Assembly (NCBI RefSeq): GCF_022397915.1
Contig: NZ_JAKEUO010000028.1
Span: 1 to 41,437 of the forward strand
Source of the DNA: Vibrio sp. Isolate34
GTDB taxonomy: Bacteria; Pseudomonadota; Gammaproteobacteria; Enterobacterales; Vibrionaceae
DNA length: 41,437 nt
Reading direction: 5' to 3'
Positions 34,854 to 41,437 of the stretch are shown piece by piece. Both the position numbers and the translations under genes were made by a program. How positions within the stretch are numbered: position 1 is the first letter of the stretch; every line of letters begins with the position of its first letter. Below the pieces are notes generated by a model. That model worked only from the letters and a program-made list of their open reading frames with translations, made no database searches and was not told the DNA's origin.

Positions 34854-34969
34854 TTGGTAGTAGGCTCGCTAAATTAAATAGGAAGCCTATTCACTGAGTA
34901 ACAAGCTAGTTCCCGAGTAGCAAGAAACGTCACAGATTCATCCCCTCGATTCATGTGACGACAAAGAAC

Positions 34970-35004
34970 AAAAAAGCCGTGATGGGCAACCCTATCACGG
35001 CTTT
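34970..35004 (-). terminator. Rho-independent terminator after the OmpA-like gene
   Basis: AAAGCCGTGATGGG at 34973-34986 pairs with CCC-T-ATCACGGCTTT at 34990-35004 with a single bulged base. On the minus strand a T run (34975-34970) follows, so it fits the end of the tolC-ompA transcript. It may also stop nhaA transcription. Confidence 0.85.
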
Positions 35005-35045
35005 ATTGATCTTAGTTTCTGATAGTTAGTCTCGTTCCATTTTTG

Positions 35046-35657
35046 CTATTTCTCTAGGGTGGTGAATATGGTCCACTCCTCGATGATTTGTTCGCTTAGA
35101 CCGACGACAGTTGCCGTAACTTTACGATTCAGTGCGTGAGAGGTCGGGTCGTCACCGTCACTCTCCAGTCGCTCTTCACCGTAACCCACAATCCTGACTC
35201 GGCTAGGGTCGACACCATTCGATAGTAGTTCATCTTCAACTTGATGGGCACGTTTCTTTGATAGCTCTAAATTGTATTCATTAGAACCAACTTTACTGGC
35301 GTAACCTTGAATCTCAATGGATGCGCTTTGGTAGGTTTCTAGGAACTCAGCCATAGTAGTGATTTGATCAGAGAAGATAGGATTCACATCATAAGAATCA
35401 TTTGCGAAAAGTATTTTCAGCTGTCGGACTTCTTCTGAACGCATTGTTTCACCGCAGCCTTCATTATCAACTTGTGATGCTTCAGGCGTACCTGGGCAAG
35501 TATCACGTGCGTTAACCACTCCGTCCTTGTCATCATCTTGTAGGTCCGCAATCTGTTTTGCTTCAGGTGTCTCGATGTAGGCCTCGTTCTGCTGATTAGA
35601 GCAAGCAAATAAAGTCATCGTTAATACGGGAAGTAATAAGTAAGTTATTTTCATCAT
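35046..35657 (-). CDS. OmpA-family peptidoglycan-binding lipoprotein with an acidic Ca2+-type motif
   Basis: An outer membrane lipoprotein of 203 residues. The signal peptide ends at the lipobox LFAC (Cys19). A thrombospondin type 3-like motif DDDKDGVVNARDTCPGTPEA follows at about 40-60, with likely Ca2+-binding acidic residues, then an OmpA C-terminal domain (SIEIQGYASKVGSNEYNLEL, SKKRAHQVEDELLSNGV, RVRIVGYGEE, NRKVTATV) for peptidoglycan. The start overlaps the TolC-like stop (TAATGATG), with GGAG before it, so the two are translationally coupled. OmpA-like genes next to lapE/tolC-type genes are known in large-adhesin operons, and a role in anchoring the export complex is inferred. Confidence 0.9.
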   Translation of the reverse strand: MMKITYLLLPVLTMTLFACSNQQNEAYIETPEAKQIADLQDDDKDGVVNARDTCPGTPEASQVDNEGCGETMRSEEVRQLKILFANDSYDVNPIFSDQITTMAEFLETYQSASIEIQGYASKVGSNEYNLELSKKRAHQVEDELLSNGVDPSRVRIVGYGEERLESDGDDPTSHALNRKVTATVVGLSEQIIEEWTIFTTLEK

Positions 35658-36964
35658 TAATACTCCACGGGCGTAGTCCACTCTTCTGGAATATCGACCA
35701 GCAGAGCATTCAATAAAGAACCCGTTGCGTTCATCACACGGTACTTAGCGTATTGTTCAGAATAATGCGCATCTAGGTAATCTTTACGGGCTTCAAATAG
35801 TTCGTTCTCTGTGTTTAGTAAGTCAAGCAGAGTGCGTTTGCCTATTCGGTATTGTTTTTCATAAGCGATAACGGTTTCTGACGCAGAATCTACGTGATCA
35901 GATAAGAAGTTCTTTTGTTGTAATGTAAGATCCAACGCACTCCAAGAGAGGCGAAGACCTTCTTCCACTTGACGATAAGCTCGGTCTCTTAAATCTTTTG
36001 CTTTGTTTAATTGGTAAGCTGCAGCTTCGGAGTTAGCACTGTCAGTACCACCGTTATACAAGTTGTATCGCATTCGTAGCATCGCTAAGGTTTCTTGGCT
36101 TGAACCTTGATCGCCACCAGCATCGTCACGCCATGACTGAGAAGCCTCAATGGAGAAAGTAGGGTAGTTCACGCCCTTCGATTGTTTGTATTGGAAGTGT
36201 GCTGAATCAACATCTGCAGTAGCGACTTTGATGACAGGGTGTTGATCCAAGGCTTCAACAAGGGCATCTGTTAATGACAGAGGAATCATAGAAATATCGG
36301 CTCTTGGGTAAACTAAGCCTAGCGGTTCTTGACCTACTATTCGTCTAAACTGAGTATGGGTATCAATCAAATTATTTTGTGCGGCCAATAAGTTACCGTG
36401 CGCCTTCGCGATCCTTGCTTCTACTTGGGAAACGTCCGCGGTTGATCCTATTCCTGAATTGGCTCGTTTTTTGATGTCTTTATAGATTTTCTTGTGTATC
36501 GAAAGATTGCTTTCAGACAGTGCAAGCACTTCAGTGGCTTTCACTGCGTCGAGATAGATTTGTGTCACCTCTAGCGCTTTATCTTCAGCATCCGCTAACA
36601 GTTGTAAGCGAACCGATTCTGCTTCTGCGGCAGTACGGTCAATGTCGTACAGGGTTGCAGAACCATCCCATAGCAATTGGGTGAGGGAAATCGTCGCTTC
36701 CTTTCTTGTTAGATCGGTATCGGGGCCGTTGTTTGGTGCAGGGTTTATGCCTTCGTAACCGATACCAGCATCAAGGTCGATACTGGGTTTGTACGCTCCT
36801 CCAGACGCATCATTACGTTTTCTTACGCTCACATATTCGTTGAAGATGCTTTTTATCTCTGGGTTTGTTGCCAAGGTAATAGCCACAGACTGCTCCAGAG
36901 TTTGAGCGGCGAGTGGTGTTGCAGCAACTAAGCAACACATGATGGATAATTTAAACAATTTCAA
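35657..36964 (-). CDS. TolC-family outer membrane efflux protein (LapE/AggA-like)
   Basis: An outer membrane channel of type I secretion, 435 residues. The signal peptide ends near LAAQ (about residue 21). The family repeat structure is visible: first half ITLATNPEIKSIFNEY, ISLTQLLWDGSATLYDI and KRANSGIGSTADVSQVEARI; second half VEALDQHPVIKVA, MRYNLYNGGTDSANSEAAAY and YRIGKRTLLDLLNTENELFEARKDYLDA. This is the AggA/LapE branch used for giant adhesins. It is divergent from the LapA-type adhesin with a 296 bp gap. The ABC and membrane-fusion partners are not in the window. Confidence 0.92.
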   Translation of the reverse strand: MKLFKLSIMCCLVAATPLAAQTLEQSVAITLATNPEIKSIFNEYVSVRKRNDASGGAYKPSIDLDAGIGYEGINPAPNNGPDTDLTRKEATISLTQLLWDGSATLYDIDRTAAEAESVRLQLLADAEDKALEVTQIYLDAVKATEVLALSESNLSIHKKIYKDIKKRANSGIGSTADVSQVEARIAKAHGNLLAAQNNLIDTHTQFRRIVGQEPLGLVYPRADISMIPLSLTDALVEALDQHPVIKVATADVDSAHFQYKQSKGVNYPTFSIEASQSWRDDAGGDQGSSQETLAMLRMRYNLYNGGTDSANSEAAAYQLNKAKDLRDRAYRQVEEGLRLSWSALDLTLQQKNFLSDHVDSASETVIAYEKQYRIGKRTLLDLLNTENELFEARKDYLDAHYSEQYAKYRVMNATGSLLNALLVDIPEEWTTPVEY

Positions 36965-37260
36965 AGTAGCTCTCCTTCTACTTTCAATGTCTCATCCGTT
37001 TCCCAACCTACGTTTATCGCTGAATTGAGAGAAGGGTATTAAACGAAGCTTAGGACATTTGCAAAAAAATGCGAAGTTTGTTGGTTTTTTTTTTGAATGT
37101 AAGTCGCTATTGCTATTGACTAATTTGAAATTACCCTAACTTGCACCCTATTAGTGAGTTGATTATCAATAACCTCGCTACTAAATTTATTGTAGGAAAT
37201 AGCCACAGCGCAGAGGGGCATTGAATCCGCGTTTGGCATGTTCTGGGCAGAAGTGGGAAT

Positions 37261-40200
37261 ATGGATATGGGAAATATCAACCTAAATATACTAGGCCTTG
37301 CTAGTGGGAGTGTCGTGCTCGACGCTCAAGGCCAAGTTAGACGTTTGTCTCCGGGCGAACAACCAGCTGCTAGCGATGTGATTATCAGTTTTGAAACTGG
37401 TGAAGAGAGCGTGCCAAGTGTTTCTGCACGTTTTGTCGATAACCAGGGTCAACAAAATGCACTAGATACTGATGATGCAATCGCTCAAGTTCAGCGTGCG
37501 ATTGAAGATGGATTTGATCCAACGGAATTGGGAGATGAGTTTGATACTGCAGCGGGTGAGCAAGGTTCGAGTTTAACCAACAGCGGTAGGATTGAACGTA
37601 CTGGGGCTGAAACTCAAGCTGCCACAAATTTTGAAACAGACGGATTTGAGTCGCAAGGATTGTCAGAAACTCAAAGTATTGCGCTTTTTGATATCATCGC
37701 TTTTGCGCTTATTTCTGGTGAAACTAACGTCATTGAGTTTGAACAGGATGAACCCATTGAGACTGGGGGCATGCTAACTAGTGACGATCCCGACATTACC
37801 TTTATTGGTAAAGAGGTCGTTGGAGACAATGAGCTAGGTACCTTTGTCGTCAATGAGGATGGTACTTGGACATTTGTCGCTAATAGTCCTTATGATGAAC
37901 TTGCTGACGGCGAGCAGATTCAAGATACAACGACAGTGCAAACCTCTGATGGAGGAGAACAAGTCATTACAGTAACGATTATTGGTACTGATGATGCGGC
38001 TGTAGCTACTGATGGTTCAGGCAGTGTGACTGAGGACATTGATGTAGATGAAATCACTAACCAATTAGTGACGTCTGGTCAGATTGTAATTACAGATGTA
38101 GACAGCGACACCCCTACCTTTTCAGCTGACGGTGAGTTTAACCTCGTCGGTTCAACAAACGAATCGCAGCTAGGCGTATTGAGCATCGATCCCGATGGTG
38201 CTTGGACTTACGTAGTTAACAATGATGATGTTCAGTACTTGGATGACGATGAGTTCGTAACCGAGGTTTATACCGTGACAGCAAGTGACGGTACCACGAG
38301 CGAAGTGACCATTACTATCAACGGTGCAGATGACCCATCTGATATAACCGTTGGTGAAGGTGATTCAGACACAGGTGAAGTGACTGAGGATGTAGATGTT
38401 AACCAAGAAAGCAACAACTTAACAACCTCTGGAACGTTAACCATCACCGATGTAGACGACAACGACGTCGCTGCTTTTGAACCCACCGGAACGTTTAATC
38501 CAGAAGGCTCAACCAATGAGACAGCGCTGGGCATGTTGACCATTACCGATGATGGTGAATGGACATACGTAGTCAACAACGATGATGTGCAATATCTTGA
38601 TGACGATGAGTTTGTCACCGAGGTGTATACAGTCACCGCGATTGATGGAACCACAAGTGAAGTGACCATCACCATTAACGGTGCCGATGACCCGTCTGAG
38701 ATCACCGTTGGTGAAGGCGATTCTGACATGGGCGAGGTGACGGAAGATGTCGATGTTGATCCGGAAAGTAATGACTTGATGGCGACGGGAACACTGACGA
38801 TTACTGATGTGGATGCTAACGATGTTGCGGCTTTTGAACCCAACGGAACGTTTAATCCAGAAGGTTCAACTAATGATACCGCGTTAGGTATGTTGACCAT
38901 AACCGACGATGGAGCATGGACATACGTCGTAGACAACGACGATGTGCAATATCTTGATGACGATGAGTTCGTTACCGAGGTATACACTGTTACTGCGATA
39001 GACGGAACTACAAGTGAAGTGACCATCACCATCAACGGTGCCGATGATCCATCTGAGATAACCGTTGGTGAAGGTGATTCTGACATGGGTGAGGTGACGG
39101 AGGATGTCGATGTCGATCCTGAAAGCAATGACTTGATGGCGACGGGAACATTGACGATCACAGATGTTGACGCCAACGATGTCGCGGCTTTTGAACCCAA
39201 CGGAACGTTTAATCCAGAAGGCTCAACCAATGATACCGCGTTAGGTATGTTGACCATAACCGATGATGGCGAATGGACGTACGTGGTAGATAACGATGAT
39301 GTGCAATATCTCGATGACGATGAGTTCGTTACCGAGGTATACACTGTTACTGCCATTGACGGAACCACGAGCGAAGTGACCATCACCATTAACGGTGCAG
39401 ATGATCCATCTGAGATCACCGTTGGAGAGGGTGATTCAGACATGGGTGAGGTGACGGAAGATGTTGATGTCGATCCTGCTACCAACGAGCTCTCGGTGTC
39501 TGGTACTTTAACGATTACTGATGTAGATACCAGCGACATGCCAGCCTTTAAACCCAATGGTGTGTTTACTCCGATTGGGTCTACTTATGCACTTGCTCTG
39601 GGTATGTTAACGATTACTCCGGAGGGGGCATGGAGTTATGTTGTTGATAATGATGCGGTTCAATACTTGAATGATGATGACGAGGTTATTGAGCGATATG
39701 TCGTAACCGCTATCGATGGTGTTGAGCATGTTATCGAGATAACAATCAATGGTGTCAACGATGCACCTGAAGCGACTAGCTTTACGGTGGTCAATGATGA
39801 GGATGCGATCATACCAATTCTTTTCGATTCTGAAGATGGTGGTATGCCAGATTACATCTCAGATGTGGAAGATGACCATGACGACATTCCACTTAATATT
39901 CGGATAGAAAGTTTGCCAACCAACGGCAGCCTTTTGTATACCGATGAAAATGGCGTCACGAGAGAAATCATGCAGTCTGATGTCGATAACGGTGTGTTGT
40001 TTGTTCCAAACAATATCAGCTTCGTTGCGGGGCCTGGAGAACCGTTTGAAATGGGCTTCAGTGGTGATCCAGACGATATGCCAGATCTCGTTGATGGTTT
40101 CTATAATTGGGGTGTCGCGGTATCACCAACTGAAAGGCTAATTACCTTAGCTAACGGAAATACCATTACGCTATCGATTGATGACAATAACGACAAACCC

Positions 40201-41076
40201 CTACAGCAGTATCAAGGTGAACAGCCTCATGTTGGTTATGGGATTGGTGATACTGATGGTAAAGGTATGAACATGCAGGAGACCTTGATCATCGACTTTA
40301 CCAACAACCCACTTGATGTTGTTCATTTTGGATTAGATGGGTTGGGCGGAGAGTTCAATATGAATAGCAGTGTACATATTGAAGTGATTTATACCTTTGC
40401 TGACGGGACAACAGCTAGCGAGCAATACCAAAAAGATGAAGGCGATACAGGCAACCAGCAGATCCTGTACGAGTTCAGCTACTCGTCACCAAGTAATCCG
40501 ATTGTTGGTATGGAGCTTTCATCTTCCGGTGGTAATTGGGAGTTGCGTTACGTACAAGGTAATGAAGCTGTAACCGATGACCCTCAATTTGACTATGTCG
40601 CAGTAGATTCAAATGGCGCTGAAAGTACAGTCGAAACGGTGACGGTTGATATTGAAGAACCACAACAATATAACGTGACTAGTGCTGCAAGCAACGAGCC
40701 TTTATTTGCGGGTTCGGGCAATGACTTACTGATTGGTGATGGCAATGACAACATTTTCACTTGGCTAGACTCTGCGCTCGATAACGGAACAGACATCATT
40801 AAGGACTTTGAACTTTACACTGGTGGTTCTGGTGACCTGATCGATCTCAATGACCTGCTTGAAGATCCTCAAGACGAAATTCAAATGGCTGAGCTACTTG
40901 ATGCGATAGAGGTCTCTGTCGACGGCGAAGATATTGCGCTGTCCATCCCAATCAATGGAGGAGGCGATGTTCAAACTATCGTGGTTGAAGGGGTTGCGAC
41001 TGAGTTAGGTGGTTCGGTTGATTTAGGGAATGATCTAGCTGTGCTGGGAGAGCTGATTAAAAATGATGCTGCCTAA
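37261..41076 (+). CDS. LapA-type surface adhesin with VCBS-like repeats and type I secretion signal
   Basis: A secreted, very acidic 1271-residue protein. The N-terminal ~95 residues resemble the LapA/BapA retention module (GSVVLDAQGQVRRLSPGEQP), followed by TAAG at 96-99 in DEFDTAAGEQGSS, the motif cut by LapG-type proteases in LapA. Next come a VCBS-like domain (about 165-243), five ~115-119-residue tandem repeats (about 244-835), and a non-repeat cadherin-like part. The C-terminus holds a short RTX-like GSGNDLLIGDGNDN and a type I secretion target region (DIIKDFELYTGGSGDLIDLNDLL, then SVDLGNDLAVL). It lacks a Sec signal. It is short for the family. The divergent TolC-like gene is its probable exporter component; LapD/LapG control is inferred from the TAAG motif alone. 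Confidence 0.9.
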   Translation: MDMGNINLNILGLASGSVVLDAQGQVRRLSPGEQPAASDVIISFETGEESVPSVSARFVDNQGQQNALDTDDAIAQVQRAIEDGFDPTELGDEFDTAAGEQGSSLTNSGRIERTGAETQAATNFETDGFESQGLSETQSIALFDIIAFALISGETNVIEFEQDEPIETGGMLTSDDPDITFIGKEVVGDNELGTFVVNEDGTWTFVANSPYDELADGEQIQDTTTVQTSDGGEQVITVTIIGTDDAAVATDGSGSVTEDIDVDEITNQLVTSGQIVITDVDSDTPTFSADGEFNLVGSTNESQLGVLSIDPDGAWTYVVNNDDVQYLDDDEFVTEVYTVTASDGTTSEVTITINGADDPSDITVGEGDSDTGEVTEDVDVNQESNNLTTSGTLTITDVDDNDVAAFEPTGTFNPEGSTNETALGMLTITDDGEWTYVVNNDDVQYLDDDEFVTEVYTVTAIDGTTSEVTITINGADDPSEITVGEGDSDMGEVTEDVDVDPESNDLMATGTLTITDVDANDVAAFEPNGTFNPEGSTNDTALGMLTITDDGAWTYVVDNDDVQYLDDDEFVTEVYTVTAIDGTTSEVTITINGADDPSEITVGEGDSDMGEVTEDVDVDPESNDLMATGTLTITDVDANDVAAFEPNGTFNPEGSTNDTALGMLTITDDGEWTYVVDNDDVQYLDDDEFVTEVYTVTAIDGTTSEVTITINGADDPSEITVGEGDSDMGEVTEDVDVDPATNELSVSGTLTITDVDTSDMPAFKPNGVFTPIGSTYALALGMLTITPEGAWSYVVDNDAVQYLNDDDEVIERYVVTAIDGVEHVIEITINGVNDAPEATSFTVVNDEDAIIPILFDSEDGGMPDYISDVEDDHDDIPLNIRIESLPTNGSLLYTDENGVTREIMQSDVDNGVLFVPNNISFVAGPGEPFEMGFSGDPDDMPDLVDGFYNWGVAVSPTERLITLANGNTITLSIDDNNDKPLQQYQGEQPHVGYGIGDTDGKGMNMQETLIIDFTNNPLDVVHFGLDGLGGEFNMNSSVHIEVIYTFADGTTASEQYQKDEGDTGNQQILYEFSYSSPSNPIVGMELSSSGGNWELRYVQGNEAVTDDPQFDYVAVDSNGAESTVETVTVDIEEPQQYNVTSAASNEPLFAGSGNDLLIGDGNDNIFTWLDSALDNGTDIIKDFELYTGGSGDLIDLNDLLEDPQDEIQMAELLDAIEVSVDGEDIALSIPINGGGDVQTIVVEGVATELGGSVDLGNDLAVLGELIKNDAA
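37990..39756 (+). repeat. Five tandem VCBS/cadherin-like repeat units in the adhesin
   Basis: Unit boundaries at the DDPS/DDAA codons are 37990-38328 (339 bp, divergent), 38329-38685, 38686-39042, 39043-39399 (each exactly 357 bp) and a divergent last copy from 39400. Each unit encodes G-T-LTITDVD, a SxNxTALGMLTI strand, WTYVV(N/D)NDDVQYLDDDEFV and TSEVTITINGA. Units three and four differ at one residue, while by hand count about 33 bases differ, nearly all silent. Confidence 0.92.
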
Positions 41077-41108
41077 CTTGCTTGCTTAGCGAGTGTTTTA
41101 ACTTAACT

Positions 41109-41134
41109 AAAAGCCCTCAATGCTGGGGGCTTTT
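41109..41134 (+). terminator. Rho-independent terminator after the adhesin gene
   Basis: AAAAGCCC at 41109-41116 pairs with GGGCTTTT at 41127-41134 over a ten-base loop, with T at its 3' side. Confidence 0.78.
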
Positions 41135-41229
41135 CTGTGTCTTAAGTTTAGTCATGATTTTGTTGTGTCTGAGGGGGCAGGTTATAGGCAAAAAAAAGGT
41201 TCATCGCGGATTAGCGGGAACTAAAAACA

Positions 41230-41291
41230 AAAACGGTAGTAAGTGATATGGTTTAGTCGCCAAACAAAAATCATACACAAACTACCGTTTT
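41230..41291. repeat. 11 bp inverted repeat in the ISL3 leader
   Basis: AAAACGGTAGT at 41230-41240 is repeated perfectly inverted as ACTACCGTTTT at 41281-41291, immediately before the transposase ATG. The spacing is 40 bases. It could be a subterminal transposase-binding site or a hairpin that limits transposase translation. Confidence 0.7.
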
Positions 41292-41292
41292 C

Positions 41293-41437
41293 ATGCCGAA
41301 TCATACTTTCCTATCGTCATTCTGGGAAGGCTTTAAAATAGTAAAGTCTCACCAGACAGCATCACTTATTACACTAACTCTTAAACCGAACTCTGAGGCT
41401 AAATGCTTTTGCGGTCTTGAAGCCGAGGCTATCCATG
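41293..41437 (+). CDS. ISL3-family transposase, N-terminal part
   Basis: The first 48 codons of a transposase that runs off the window. It reads MPNHTFLSSFWEGFKIVKSH and continues through a strand ITLTLKPNSEA to CFCGLEAEAIH, which resembles the N-terminal zinc-binding start (Cys-x-Cys-Gly ... His) of ISL3 transposases. The start follows the 11 bp inverted repeat by one base, so no clear ribosome site is free. It is partial at the 3' side, so completeness is unknown. Confidence 0.7.
   Translation, partial: MPNHTFLSSFWEGFKIVKSHQTASLITLTLKPNSEAKCFCGLEAEAIH

Larger units (their letters stand above)
41198..41437 (+). mobile_element. Left end of an ISL3-family insertion sequence
   Basis: The end begins about GGTTCATCGCGGATTAGCGG at 41198, as ISL3-type terminal repeats begin with GG and a GC-rich stretch. 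It is preceded by an A-rich octamer (41190-41197) that could be the 8 bp target duplication typical of the family. The transposase gene starts at 41293. The right end is outside the window, so the boundary and family are inferred. Confidence 0.6.

Noticed and set aside
38329..39399. Repeat array that could be mistaken for a CRISPR
   Set aside because: The units are 357 bp coding repeats without spacers, in frame inside the adhesin.
38268..39557. Open frame of 429 codons on the minus strand opposite the adhesin repeats
   Set aside because: It exists because the repeated sequence has no stop in that frame; its translation is Ser/Thr/Val-rich repeats with no ribosome site or recognisable domain.

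Overview
This 41.4 kb window is chromosomal DNA of a gammaproteobacterium, almost certainly a Vibrio and probably near the Splendidus clade. The genus call rests on a trp operon with split trpE/trpG and fused trpCF, a Trp-rich leader peptide and an E. coli-like TrpR operator; on the syntenic block metE / AspS-type pilotin / yciI / yciA / yciB; and on the rnm-yciO-rluB cluster divergent from trp. The species-level call is an impression. No database was searched. No rRNA, tRNA, CRISPR array or prophage was seen.

Layout. 1-250: 3' end of an IS5-type element that stops 25 bp before metE. 276-5511: metE (+), then on the minus strand an AspS-like lipoprotein, yciI, a ~280 bp MITE-like element, yciA, yciB and a small unknown gene. 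5851-8837: a LysR regulator divergent from a HisC-type aminotransferase and an orphan periplasmic binding protein. 9411-12246: a DctP-DctQ-DctM TRAP transporter with a terminator-like hairpin after dctP, convergent with a DAACS symporter. 14082-15855: a decayed NfeD/slipin pair, in which nfeD has a one-base frameshift beside the catalytic serine and slipin has lost its middle. 15940-23167: trpLEGDCFBA (minus) with attenuator, promoter and operator. 23220-25949: rnm, yciO, rluB (+). 26118-33414: YbjT-like protein (minus), MATE transporter (+) and a three-gene AttEFGH-like ABC export/CrtC-like cassette (+). 33690-34853: nhaA. 35046-41076: a surface-adhesion locus, with TolC-like and OmpA-like genes (minus) divergent from a 1271-residue LapA-type adhesin that has a TAAG site, tandem 119-residue repeats and a type I secretion C-terminus. 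41198-41437: left end of an ISL3-type element.

How the parts relate. Most of the window is conserved core metabolism (Met and Trp synthesis, acyl-CoA thioesterase, rRNA modification). Accessory interest sits in the adhesin locus, the two broken genes at 14-16 kb, the aminotransferase/binding-protein pair and the mobile DNA. The MITE ends resemble the IS5-type end beside metE, so the two may share a transposase family. I did not find a system I can confidently call undescribed. The best candidates for a second look are the adhesin locus without visible ABC/membrane-fusion partners, the parallel decay of nfeD and slipin, and the LysR/aminotransferase/binding-protein cassette.
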